A model generated the notes under the pieces. That model worked only from the letters and a program-made list of their open reading frames with translations, was not told where the DNA came from and made no database searches. The position numbers were made by a program, and so were the translations under genes. A stretch of DNA of 64,000 nucleotides from Paenibacillus sedimenti (GTDB lineage: Bacteria; Bacillota; Bacilli; Paenibacillales; NBRC-103111), in NCBI RefSeq assembly GCF_014534655.1, contig NZ_JACVVD010000001.1, forward strand, positions 868,001 to 932,000, written 5' to 3'. Shown here piece by piece: positions 1-8,645 of this stretch. Numbering within the stretch: position 1 is the first letter of the stretch; each line of letters starts with the position of its first letter.

Positions 1-888
1 CAACTGCTCTGGTGCATGTTGGCCGGCGGTCATGCGCTCTTGGAAGGGATTCCGGGACTTGGCAAAACGATGCTCGTCAAAACGATTGCCGATACGGTCG
101 ACCTCAGCTTTTCCCGCATTCAATTTACGCCGGATTTGATGCCGGCTGACATAACGGGAACGAACGTCATTCAATTTGGCGCACAGGGTGAAACGACATA
201 TCGTTTCCAGAAAGGACCTATATTCGGGCATTTTGTTTTGGCGGATGAAATTAATCGGGCCACACCCAAAACACAGAGTGCGCTGCTGGAGGCCATGCAG
301 GAGAAAACTGTAACGGTAGGCTCCGAAACCTATAAGCTGCCTTCGCCTTTCTTTGTATTAGCAACTCAGAATCCGCTGGAGCAGGAAGGGACATATCCGC
401 TGCCTGAAGCTCAGCTTGACCGCTTTTTGCTCAAAATCCATGTTACCTACCCGACGAAAAGCGAGCTGAAAGAAATTGTGCTGCGTACGACTTCGGCGAT
501 CGAACAGCGGGCTGAGAAAGTAGCCGATGGCGGGCTTTTACGTCATATCCAGCAGGGGCTGAAACATATTTTAGTTGCTGAGGATGTTCTGGATTATGCC
601 GTACAACTGCTCATGAACACACATCCTGAAGAGACGTCCGCGCCTGAAGCTGTCAAGAAATATGTGCGTTTTGGTTCAGGGCCACGCGGTGTACAGTCGA
701 TGATTGCAGTGTCCAAAGTACGGGCTTTTCTAGCAGGACGCTACCACGTTTCTAAACAAGATCTTGCCGCAGTAGCGTATCCGGCTTTGCGCCATAGGTT
801 ATTCTTGAACTTTGAAGGACAGGCCATAGGGATTTCGCCGGATTCGATCATTGAAGCTGTCGTCCATTCTTTGGAGTCCGGACGATGA
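1..888 (+). CDS. MoxR-type AAA+ ATPase, 5' end outside window
   Basis: The reading frame is open from base 1, so the gene starts before the window; the first internal ATG (16) lies only a few residues before the Walker A motif GIPGLGKT, whereas family members have roughly 40 residues there. Walker B is LADEINRA, followed by the sensor segment LATQNP. MoxR ATPases are thought to act as chaperones that assemble or activate von Willebrand (VWA) proteins, and DUF58 and VWA genes follow here. The stop overlaps the next start by 4 bp (ATGA), so the two genes are translationally coupled. Family assignment is firm; the client protein is inferred. Confidence 0.93.
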   Translation, partial: QLLWCMLAGGHALLEGIPGLGKTMLVKTIADTVDLSFSRIQFTPDLMPADITGTNVIQFGAQGETTYRFQKGPIFGHFVLADEINRATPKTQSALLEAMQEKTVTVGSETYKLPSPFFVLATQNPLEQEGTYPLPEAQLDRFLLKIHVTYPTKSELKEIVLRTTSAIEQRAEKVADGGLLRHIQQGLKHILVAEDVLDYAVQLLMNTHPEETSAPEAVKKYVRFGSGPRGVQSMIAVSKVRAFLAGRYHVSKQDLAAVAYPALRHRLFLNFEGQAIGISPDSIIEAVVHSLESGR

Positions 889-1769
889 GCGGCAATGGAT
901 GGGACTTGCTCGATCCTGCTCTCCTGCAGCGTTTGGAACAAATGAATATAGCAGCGAAGAGCCGCATTCGCGGCACGATGCAAGGCAAACGCCGATCAAC
1001 GGATTTCGGTTCGTCATTGGAATTTGCCGATTATAGACTGTATACGCCAGGCGATGATACAAGGCAATTGGATTGGCATGCCTATGGAAGGACAGGCAAG
1101 CCGTTCATTAAGCTTTTTATGGATGAACAGGAGCTGCAGGTGAACCTTTGGCTGGATGCGTCGCAGTCCATGAATTTCAGCTCCAAATGGGAATATGCCA
1201 AACAGCTTGCAGCGGCAATTGGTTATATCTCCTTAAGCCGTTACGATCGCGTCAGCGCAGCCGTTTTTACATCGCAAATTACGAAACAGCTGAAGCTGTT
1301 TCGCGGTAAGGGAAGTTCATTGCGTTTTTTTAATTTTCTATCAGGAAGCCAAGCTGAAGGATTGGGCGATATGGGTGCTGTATTCCGCAATCCTTCCATA
1401 CTTCCCAGGCAGTCGGGAATGACCTGGTTATTCTCCGATTTTTTGTACGAACAGGGCGTGGAGGAGGCATTGACTTATTTGCTTGCGGCCAAACAAGAAG
1501 TTGCAGCGATCCAAATTCTTGCGCCCGAAGAGCTGGCACCCGAACTTGCCGGCGAGCTGCGGCTCATTGATAGCGAAACCGGAGCTGCCAAAGAAGTGGC
1601 AATGAGCAGCAAAATATTGCAAGCCTACCGGAAGGCAGTAGAGCAGTATACATCCGGGCTTAAGGCATTTTGTTATGAGCGGGGTATTACTTATGTGCTT
1701 GCGGTGACAAGCGTGCCGATCGACGAATTTTTGTTAGGCGAGCTTCGGCGCAAAGGTTTGATGCGATAG
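885..1769 (+). CDS. DUF58 domain protein (MoxR partner)
   Basis: A 294-residue protein with the DUF58 signature YRLYTPGDDTRQLDWHAYGR near residue 50, followed by a VWA-like fold (LWLDASQSMNF). No signal peptide or membrane segment is obvious. DUF58 proteins are nearly always encoded beside MoxR ATPases and form one unit with them; the exact function is unknown. It overlaps the ATPase gene by 4 bp. The batA-like genes expected next in such clusters come only after an inverted transporter gene. Confidence 0.9.
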   Translation: MSGNGWDLLDPALLQRLEQMNIAAKSRIRGTMQGKRRSTDFGSSLEFADYRLYTPGDDTRQLDWHAYGRTGKPFIKLFMDEQELQVNLWLDASQSMNFSSKWEYAKQLAAAIGYISLSRYDRVSAAVFTSQITKQLKLFRGKGSSLRFFNFLSGSQAEGLGDMGAVFRNPSILPRQSGMTWLFSDFLYEQGVEEALTYLLAAKQEVAAIQILAPEELAPELAGELRLIDSETGAAKEVAMSSKILQAYRKAVEQYTSGLKAFCYERGITYVLAVTSVPIDEFLLGELRRKGLMR

Positions 1770-1827
1770 ATATAAATCGATGCAACTATCGCCCCAGAGG
1801 CTTGCTGTTTCCGCTCAGTAACCTAAG

Positions 1828-3042
1828 CTAGTTCGAAGTCCGCCCGAAAAGGCGCACAACACGCTTGGCTTGCCAGAGGCACCATCCATAAATGAGCAAG
1901 AATACGACCATGAGAAGTACCGAATACCGGTACATGACCGCATAACTGCCGCAATAGGTTGCTAAAGCGCCCAAGGCCATAGCACCTAAACCTATGCCGA
2001 GATCGTTGGCTGAAAAGAAGGTTCCGCTTGCAGCGCCCCGGCGATTTGGAGCCGCTCTAGCGATTGTCCATGCTTGAAGAGCAGGCTGCAAGGAGCCGAA
2101 GCCTACGCCATAGCATAATGCAGCCGCAGCCAGATTGGCTTCGGAATGTGCATAAGAGAGCAGCAACAGACCCGCGATTGTAAAAAAAGCGCCCGGCAAA
2201 AGCACCCATTCAGGTCCTTTGCGATCAAAAAGCAGACCTGTTATAGGGCGCACGATAAGCACCATGGAAGCATTGCACAGGAAAAACCAACCGACATTCG
2301 AAATGCCGGCTTCACGGCCGAACAGTGTGATAAACGTGACGATGCCTCCGTAACATACAGCTGTACAAAGCAATAATATGGATGGGAGCAATGCAGATCG
2401 TTCAAATAGACGATCCGCGAGCGTTGGCCGTTGAGCCGGTTTTTCGAAAGGCATTGGCGGTTTCGGATAGGTGATAAACAATGAGCTTAACAATGATAAG
2501 AGTGCAAGACATGTGGAAAGCTGCAGTACGCGTAGGAAACCGTATGCATTCATCAGCCATAAGCCGGTTAGAGGGGCGAGAGCCAATGCAAACGTATTGG
2601 ATAACCCGTAATATCCCATCCCCTCTCCGCGCCGTTCAGCAGGAATGATGTCGGCAATAACAGTGCCTAAGGATGTGGTGGACATACCCCAACCGATTCC
2701 GTGAACGAAACGGGCAGCGAGTATGAGGGTGATTGCAGCCATATACGAATATCCGGCAATCGTTAAAGCGCAGATGGACAATCCGACAAGCAGCACATGT
2801 TTACGGCCAAGTGAATCAAGCGCCTTACCGGCAAAGGGCCGGGTTAACAGCGATGAGATCGTAAACAATCCAATGACAAGTCCAACTTGAGCGTCGTCTC
2901 CGCCTAATTGCGAGATATGGGTTGGGATCGTTGGGATCAGCATTTGAAAGCTAAAAAACAACAATAAGTTTGATAATGAAGTAAGCAGGAATGCTTTTGT
3001 CCAAAGCGGCTTATGCTGCTTTGCGGCATTTGGCTGTTTCAT
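1828..3042 (-). CDS. MFS drug/metabolite transporter
   Basis: A 404-residue major facilitator protein with about 12 hydrophobic segments. The first helix pair is followed by the MFS A-motif (GKALDSLGRKHVLL, near residues 75-88), and a second related loop lies after the middle (FDRKGPEWVLL). The start has a strong ribosome site on the minus strand (GGGAGGT before ATG at 3042). Substrate cannot be told; the closest general type is multidrug or sugar-efflux transporters. It lies in reverse orientation inside the moxR/DUF58/VWA group, which suggests later insertion. Confidence 0.9.
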   Translation of the reverse strand: MKQPNAAKQHKPLWTKAFLLTSLSNLLLFFSFQMLIPTIPTHISQLGGDDAQVGLVIGLFTISSLLTRPFAGKALDSLGRKHVLLVGLSICALTIAGYSYMAAITLILAARFVHGIGWGMSTTSLGTVIADIIPAERRGEGMGYYGLSNTFALALAPLTGLWLMNAYGFLRVLQLSTCLALLSLLSSLFITYPKPPMPFEKPAQRPTLADRLFERSALLPSILLLCTAVCYGGIVTFITLFGREAGISNVGWFFLCNASMVLIVRPITGLLFDRKGPEWVLLPGAFFTIAGLLLLSYAHSEANLAAAALCYGVGFGSLQPALQAWTIARAAPNRRGAASGTFFSANDLGIGLGAMALGALATYCGSYAVMYRYSVLLMVVFLLIYGWCLWQAKRVVRLFGRTSN

Positions 3043-3151
3043 GATACCTCCCTGTTAGTACGCATAAAGACTTACGCTAGTATGCCCCAGTTTTGGAAAT
3101 CGAACGCAATTCGTGAGCGAACGACCCTCATTCAGAAAAAGGTGAGCTTTT

Positions 3152-5050
3152 ATGCAATTCGCGTCATTAGGCGGGCTTTGGTTCGCGCTTTCATTGCCCT
3201 TCATCGTCCTCCTATACATGCTAAAGCGCCGTTATACGGATACGGAAGTATCCAGTCACCTGCTATGGCAGCGGGTTCTGCGGGAACAGGAAGCGAACCG
3301 CCCTTGGCAGAAACTTCGTCGCCAGCTTTTATTATGGCTACAATTACTTGCCGCAGCTTTGTTCGTAATTGCACTGATGCAGCCTTATGTTCAGAGGCAA
3401 CATTCCGCTAAAACCCATGTTATTTTCGTACTGGACGATTCTGCTAGTATGCAAGCTTCCGATGATCATCGTACAAGGCTTGATGAAGTCAAGACAGAGA
3501 TGCTTGAGTATGCCCGCGAACATGCGCCAAATAGCGCGTACACACTCCTTGTTATGAAAGATCAGCCGGAAGTGCTCATCTCACGGCAAAACGGCGTCTC
3601 ATCGTTACAAGAAGCTCTTAAACAAGCGGGTCCTTTTTATGGAAAAACCAATTATCAGGAAGCTTTATCCTTAGCTTCCGCATTATCTCGAGATGATCGG
3701 AATGCCGAAGTTCGTGTTTATACGGACGGACAGTGGACCGAACAAGCTTCCGGCGTTGTTTTCTCAGTTCCTGTTACGGTTCAGAAGCTATCCGGAACAA
3801 CCGCGCCGGCTAATGTGAGTATCTCCCAATTTGGTGTTAAAAGCATCGCGGACGGTTCGGCTTACCAAGCGGTTGCAGCTTTAAAAAATTGGAGTTCCTC
3901 ACCAATATCGATGAAAGCGACCGCTTTCATCGATTCGCAAGCCGTACATACCGATTCCATTGAGCTTAAACCCGGCGAACAGAAGTCGATCTTCATAGAT
4001 CAACTGGCACGCGGAGATGTCTATAAGCTGCAAATCGATACGAAAGATGCGATGGAAGCTGATAATACGGCTTATGCATTTCCCGAAGGGAGCGGACGTA
4101 TCCAGGCCGCTTATGTTGGAGAAGGGAATCTTTTTCTGGAAAAAGCACTTGCGCTGGCGAAGGTGGATTTGCTAAACGTTCAAAAAAACGCCAGCGGGGC
4201 CTATCCGCTTCCGCTTGGACGCAAACCTGATTTGATTCTATTGGATGGTGTGGATGAAGCGGCAATAAATGGTGAAGGATGGAAACGACTATTGGCTTCA
4301 ACGCCTGCTTGGTCGATTGCCCCCGGCTCTGCAGCCGCCATAGAAGAAGCAGCGGTACTTCCATATACAATCGCAGATCATCCCATTACCCGTTACATTC
4401 ATTTACAAGACGTAAATGTGGCAGGTATACAGAAACGGGCTGCAAGACCGTGGGAAAAGCCGATCGTTCAATCCGCTGCATCGCCCTTAATGCTTGCGGG
4501 TATGGAAACGGGCATTCCCAGATTGACATTTGCCTTTTCGCTTCAGCATACGGATCTTGTACTGCGTCCAGAATTTCCGGTCCTCGTACAAAATGCAGCG
4601 GCATGGCTTACCCAGTTTCGCGGCGGCAATCTAGGGCGCGTAGTTGCGGGAGAAACCAAAGAGATCGCGCTTCATCCCGAGACGGTTAAAGCATCTTGGA
4701 AGCATGATTCTGAGGGGGCAGTAAAAGATGAAATTTCTGCAGCACAGAACGGCATAACCCTGCAGTCAAGGCAAATCGTACCTGCTTCACCTGGACTGTA
4801 TCAATTCGCGGAATACAATCAGGAGGGTCATTTGATTCAAACCCGGCCTCTGGAGGTCACGATGGATCCCCGGGAATCCAATATTAATGATCAAACAGAG
4901 ATCAAGCTAAGCAAGAAAGACGACTCGCAATCAATCGGACAGGAAAGAGTAGAGTCTCTGAATCATCCGATTGCTCCTTGGATCGTGGTGATCCTACTCA
5001 TCATGATGCTGTTTGAATGGGAGGTGTACCGTCGTGGGCTTTCAGTTTGA
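3152..5050 (+). CDS. BatA/VWA domain membrane protein
   Basis: A 632-residue protein. The N terminus has the BatA layout: a membrane segment near residues 5-22, LWQRVLREQEANRPWQKLRR, then a second membrane segment. A VWA domain follows with a MIDAS motif DDSASMQ near residue 95. The C terminus has another membrane segment (IAPWIVVILLIMMLF). BatA-type proteins are anchored in the membrane with the VWA domain outside and are linked to MoxR ATPases. The ribosome site AAAGGTGAG precedes the ATG. The next gene overlaps its 3' end by 17 bp. Confidence 0.88.
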   Translation: MQFASLGGLWFALSLPFIVLLYMLKRRYTDTEVSSHLLWQRVLREQEANRPWQKLRRQLLLWLQLLAAALFVIALMQPYVQRQHSAKTHVIFVLDDSASMQASDDHRTRLDEVKTEMLEYAREHAPNSAYTLLVMKDQPEVLISRQNGVSSLQEALKQAGPFYGKTNYQEALSLASALSRDDRNAEVRVYTDGQWTEQASGVVFSVPVTVQKLSGTTAPANVSISQFGVKSIADGSAYQAVAALKNWSSSPISMKATAFIDSQAVHTDSIELKPGEQKSIFIDQLARGDVYKLQIDTKDAMEADNTAYAFPEGSGRIQAAYVGEGNLFLEKALALAKVDLLNVQKNASGAYPLPLGRKPDLILLDGVDEAAINGEGWKRLLASTPAWSIAPGSAAAIEEAAVLPYTIADHPITRYIHLQDVNVAGIQKRAARPWEKPIVQSAASPLMLAGMETGIPRLTFAFSLQHTDLVLRPEFPVLVQNAAAWLTQFRGGNLGRVVAGETKEIALHPETVKASWKHDSEGAVKDEISAAQNGITLQSRQIVPASPGLYQFAEYNQEGHLIQTRPLEVTMDPRESNINDQTEIKLSKKDDSQSIGQERVESLNHPIAPWIVVILLIMMLFEWEVYRRGLSV

Positions 5051-7898
5051 CAGGATCTGGGCACTTTTGCTGTTACTGCCTATCCCTCTTTACATTTGGT
5101 GGTTATGGCAAGGTCTATACCGCCTCCGGGGCGGGAGGAAGAAGCTGGTAGTGATCCTGCGTACGGCAGTGCTTGTGCTTCTCGTTTTTACTTTGGCAGG
5201 CATGCAGTGGTTTACACTGGATCATCGCAAAAGTGTTGTATTCGCTGTAGACAAATCGGATAGCGTGAAGGCGGAAGCCAGACAAGCCGCGTGGATTCGA
5301 GATGCAGTGAAACTACGCTCCGAGCAAGATGAAGCGGGCGTTGTTTCAATAGGCTTACAAGCAGCCATTGAGAAGTCACTTGACGCTAATCAGATGGATG
5401 CTTTTCAGTTCAGCTCGCAGACGAACGGCCAGTTTTCCAATGTAGTTGCAGGATTGCAGCTTGCATCCGGGTTATTGACCGAAGCGAAGATTGGCCGTGT
5501 CATTCTGATGTCAGACGGCGAGGAGAACGTTGGCGACCTTCTCCGTCAGGGGACACTGCTTAAAGATCGTGGTATTAAAGTGGATGTGGTGCCGCTTCCT
5601 GCAAAAGAACGCAAAGATGCGGCAGTCGAGTCGCTGCGCGTACCCGATAAGTTGTTCCAGGCGGAAGCTTATACGCTAGAAGTAATGATTCGTTCGTCGT
5701 CAGCAGGTTCGGCGCAGCTTCGCGTATTCGAGGATGACAGGGAGATAACAGCCCAAGGGGTCGTTTTAAACAAGGGCGAAAATCGTTATGCTGTCCAATC
5801 GCTTGCCAAAGAACCGGGATTTCACCGGTACCGGGCGGAAATTTATTTGGATGGTGACGAACAGTCAGCGAATAATACGCACTATGCGTTCAGCAAGGTA
5901 CAAGGTCCGCCAAAAGTGCTTATCGTAGAAGGCAAACCGGGTATATCCAAAAATGTGGAAGCTGCCCTCGAAGCCGCTTTGATCCCATTTGAGACAATAG
6001 CTCCTGAGTTGCTATCAAACGATTTTGCGACCTATATGAGCTATGAAAGCATCGTCCTGAATAACGTAGCCGCTACGCAAATTCCGCAAGCCAAGATGGA
6101 GATGATCGAGCAGGCGGTTCGGGATTACAGTGTTGGATTCGTTATGTTGGGCGGGGAAGACAGCTACGGTCTTGGCGGCTATTTCAAAACTCCGATTGAA
6201 CGCGCTCTTCCGGTTTATATGGACTTAAGAGGCAAACGGGAAATCCCGTCGCTCGGCATCGTTCTCGTTATGGATAAGTCGGGCAGCATGTCTGGGGATA
6301 AAATCAAACTCGCCCAGGAAGCCGCATCTCGAACCGTCGATTTATTGCGTGACAAAGATACGGTCGGCGTTCTTGGCTTTGACAGCTCTCCGCATTGGTA
6401 TGTGGAACCGCAAAAGCTAAGCGATAAAGAGGGAATTGTTAACAAAATCAACTCCATTCCAGCCGATGGAGGCACTGAAATTTATACGGCTGTAGAGCAA
6501 GCCTATGAAAAATTGTCAAAGGTGGACGCGCAGCGAAGACATATCATCTTGTTAACCGATGGGCAATCGTCAACGAATCAAAGTTATGAAGCTTTGACAG
6601 CACGCATGCAAAAGGACAATATCACGATGTCCACCGTGGCCATCGGCACGGATGCGGATCAAGTGCTGCTGGGGCAGCTCGCCGAGCAGGCGAAGGGAAG
6701 GTATTACGCGGCGGTAGATCAAACGACGATTCCCGCGATTTTCAGCAGGGAAGCTGTGCTGATTTCAAGGACGTATGTGGTGAATCAGCCTTTCGTTCCG
6801 GCCTATGCGGCTGGGGCTGATTGGAGGAACATTTTAGGGCAAGGATTACCTGCCCTGAATGGCTACATTGCGACAACGGCTAAAGAAGCGGCAGAGGTCG
6901 TCCTTACAAGCCCCGAACCTGATCCGATTCTGGCGAGATGGCAGTATGGAGCCGGGAGATCCGTCGCTTGGACGAGCGATGTTACAGGGGCATGGTCCGG
7001 GAACTGGGTGACGTGGCCGGGATTCGCTCCAATGTTGACGCAAATCATCAAATGGACATTCCCGCAGTTTCAATCTTCACCGCTGGAGCTTAGCAGTCAT
7101 TTGTCCGGCAACGAGGTGACGCTTGAAGCAAGAAGCGCCGCCGGGAGCGGCGAGGCACATGGCGAGCTGCGGGCTGTAGTGACGGATGAGTCCCTCGGTT
7201 CGCAAGAAGTGGCTTTTACACCGACAGCGCCAGGCGAATATTTAGTAAAGCTGCCTGTGGATAAGTCAGGCGTATATCTTGCCAAGACCGAACTGCTGGC
7301 TGAGGGCAGCGGCGAAGGTACGGAGAAGCGTATCGTCGGGAGCGCGACATCGGGATTTGTGATCCCGTATTCTCCGGAATACCGGATTACGGACGGGCAA
7401 GGTCTCAGCAAGCTGAAGCAGCTGGCTGAACTGACCGGCGGCCGGATGCTCTCGCTGGAACATCCGGAAGAGGCCTACGCCTTCGCTTCCGCGGCGCAGA
7501 AGCGGCTGTCGCCCATCAGCGATTACTTGCTGATGGCTGCGCTCTTGCTGCTGCTGCTCGACATCGCAGCGCGGCGCATATCCGTGCCGCCCGGCCTGCT
7601 GGCCCGGGCGGCGGCATCGCTGCGGCGGGCCGCGCCGGCCGGCCCGCCACCGCAGACGGAGACGCCGCTGGCGCGTCTCCGCGAGCGCAAGCAGCTTGCT
7701 GCGCACAAGCTGCAGCGCGTTGTGGAGCGCCCAGCCGGAGGCGGCGCTCCAGTACAATCGCCTGCTGCTGCGCAGCAGCAGGCGCAGGTCGAGCAGCCGG
7801 CGCCGCGCGCGGCTGCTCCGGCCCCTCCGGCGGCGGGCGAAGCGCCGCCGGACGCGCTCAGCCGCTTGCTGGAAGCTAAGCGGCGCGGCCGCAAATAA
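5034..7898 (+). CDS. Large VWA domain membrane protein with low-complexity tail
   Basis: About 954 residues from the GTG at 5034, which has GGGAGGTG upstream; an in-frame ATG at 5013 has no ribosome site. Two N-terminal membrane segments are followed by a first VWA-like region (VFAVDKSDSVKAE), a glutamine-amidotransferase-like segment (VMLGGEDSYGLGGY) and a canonical VWA domain with MIDAS DKSGSMSGD near residue 415. A membrane segment (LLMAALLLLLLDIAAR) precedes a tail of about 110 residues very rich in Ala, Pro, Arg and Gln, encoded by unusually GC-rich DNA (about 7560-7895). Probably works with the upstream MoxR/DUF58 pair. Confidence 0.87.
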   Translation: MGFQFDRIWALLLLLPIPLYIWWLWQGLYRLRGGRKKLVVILRTAVLVLLVFTLAGMQWFTLDHRKSVVFAVDKSDSVKAEARQAAWIRDAVKLRSEQDEAGVVSIGLQAAIEKSLDANQMDAFQFSSQTNGQFSNVVAGLQLASGLLTEAKIGRVILMSDGEENVGDLLRQGTLLKDRGIKVDVVPLPAKERKDAAVESLRVPDKLFQAEAYTLEVMIRSSSAGSAQLRVFEDDREITAQGVVLNKGENRYAVQSLAKEPGFHRYRAEIYLDGDEQSANNTHYAFSKVQGPPKVLIVEGKPGISKNVEAALEAALIPFETIAPELLSNDFATYMSYESIVLNNVAATQIPQAKMEMIEQAVRDYSVGFVMLGGEDSYGLGGYFKTPIERALPVYMDLRGKREIPSLGIVLVMDKSGSMSGDKIKLAQEAASRTVDLLRDKDTVGVLGFDSSPHWYVEPQKLSDKEGIVNKINSIPADGGTEIYTAVEQAYEKLSKVDAQRRHIILLTDGQSSTNQSYEALTARMQKDNITMSTVAIGTDADQVLLGQLAEQAKGRYYAAVDQTTIPAIFSREAVLISRTYVVNQPFVPAYAAGADWRNILGQGLPALNGYIATTAKEAAEVVLTSPEPDPILARWQYGAGRSVAWTSDVTGAWSGNWVTWPGFAPMLTQIIKWTFPQFQSSPLELSSHLSGNEVTLEARSAAGSGEAHGELRAVVTDESLGSQEVAFTPTAPGEYLVKLPVDKSGVYLAKTELLAEGSGEGTEKRIVGSATSGFVIPYSPEYRITDGQGLSKLKQLAELTGGRMLSLEHPEEAYAFASAAQKRLSPISDYLLMAALLLLLLDIAARRISVPPGLLARAAASLRRAAPAGPPPQTETPLARLRERKQLAAHKLQRVVERPAGGGAPVQSPAAAQQQAQVEQPAPRAAAPAPPAAGEAPPDALSRLLEAKRRGRK

Positions 7899-7938
7899 GT
7901 GTTCGCACCCTAGCAATTTTATCCAAGGTGCGATACAC
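7899..7938. other. Hairpin after VWA gene, no U-run
   Basis: GTGT-TCGCACC pairs with GGTGCGA-T-ACAC (one bulged base) around a 17-nt loop. It starts just behind the VWA stop codon. There is no T-run, so it is not a classical terminator; it may stabilise the 3' end or separate this operon from the next gene. Confidence 0.45.
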
Positions 7939-7998
7939 TAATTGTTGAAGGGTGTCGAACTGGACATCCCGTCGACTAGTGAATCGGGAGGGATTCGT

Positions 7999-8481
7999 AT
8001 GGCTAGAAATAGCTACTCCATTGGAATTCTGTTAATCGGTGTGGCCGTAGTTTTACTGCTTGGCAAGCTGGGTGTTTTTCATTTTATCGCTTCCTTCTTT
8101 TGGCCGCTTGCTCTGCTTATTCCTGGACTTCTGTTCCATTTGCTATTCTTTAATCGCACGCTGCCCGCTGGTGTGCTTGTACCAGGAGGCATATTAACAA
8201 CGTATGCGCTGATGTTTTTCTATTGCAACCTCTTTGGCTGGGGTTCTATGAGCTATTTATGGCCAGGATTTATTTTGGGTGTGGCTGTCGGGTTATACGA
8301 GCTTCATTTATTCGATCGCAGCAGCGATCGCGGCGTTCTGATTGCTGCAATGGTTTTGGGCATTATTGCGGCTGTATTTTTCGGAATGACACTTTTATTC
8401 AAGCTAGGCATTTATGTTATTGCACTGCTGCTTGTTCTAGCTGGCGCCGCCTTGATTTTGCGCCGGCCAAGATCGTGGTAA
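7999..8481 (+). CDS. Small membrane protein, LiaF/DUF5668-like
   Basis: About 160 residues from the ATG at 7999, which has GGGAGGG eight bases upstream; a TTG at 7942 in the same frame has no ribosome site. Nearly the whole protein is hydrophobic, with about five or six membrane segments. The start (SIGILLIGVAVVLLLGKLGVF) resembles the N-terminal membrane unit found in LiaF-type and DUF5668 proteins, which sense or tune envelope stress, but the soluble C-terminal LiaF domain is missing. Function unknown. Confidence 0.7.
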   Translation: MARNSYSIGILLIGVAVVLLLGKLGVFHFIASFFWPLALLIPGLLFHLLFFNRTLPAGVLVPGGILTTYALMFFYCNLFGWGSMSYLWPGFILGVAVGLYELHLFDRSSDRGVLIAAMVLGIIAAVFFGMTLLFKLGIYVIALLLVLAGAALILRRPRSW

Positions 8482-8527
8482 AACTTCAGCCGACCTTGTA
8501 AATGTTTTGTGTTTATTGGCTTTTACC

Positions 8528-8556
8528 TTGCATAATGTCGAGATTTTGCGTATAAT
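8528..8556 (+). promoter_or_regulatory. Sigma-A promoter of typA
   Basis: TTGCAT (8528-8533), 17-bp spacer, perfect TATAAT (8551-8556). Transcription would begin near 8563, giving a leader of about 80 nt before typA that opens with a hairpin. Confidence 0.75.
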
Positions 8557-8569
8557 AAATATAAATGTC

Positions 8570-8600
8570 AAGCGTCGGCGCTTTTGTCCGACGCTTCTTT
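8570..8600 (+). terminator. Hairpin with short T-run at 5' end of typA leader
   Basis: AAGCGTCGG pairs perfectly with CCGACGCTT around a 9-nt loop and is followed by CTTTTAT. It begins about 7 nt after the predicted start site of the typA promoter. It may end readthrough from upstream, attenuate typA or protect the 5' end of the mRNA. Confidence 0.55.
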
Positions 8601-8645
8601 TATGAACAGAGACGAAAATTATAGGGTAGAGAGGGTTTGACATTC

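Noticed and set aside
7266..7916. 216-residue open frame on the minus strand
   Set aside because: Shadow of the GC-rich VWA tail; arginine-rich composition and no ribosome site.
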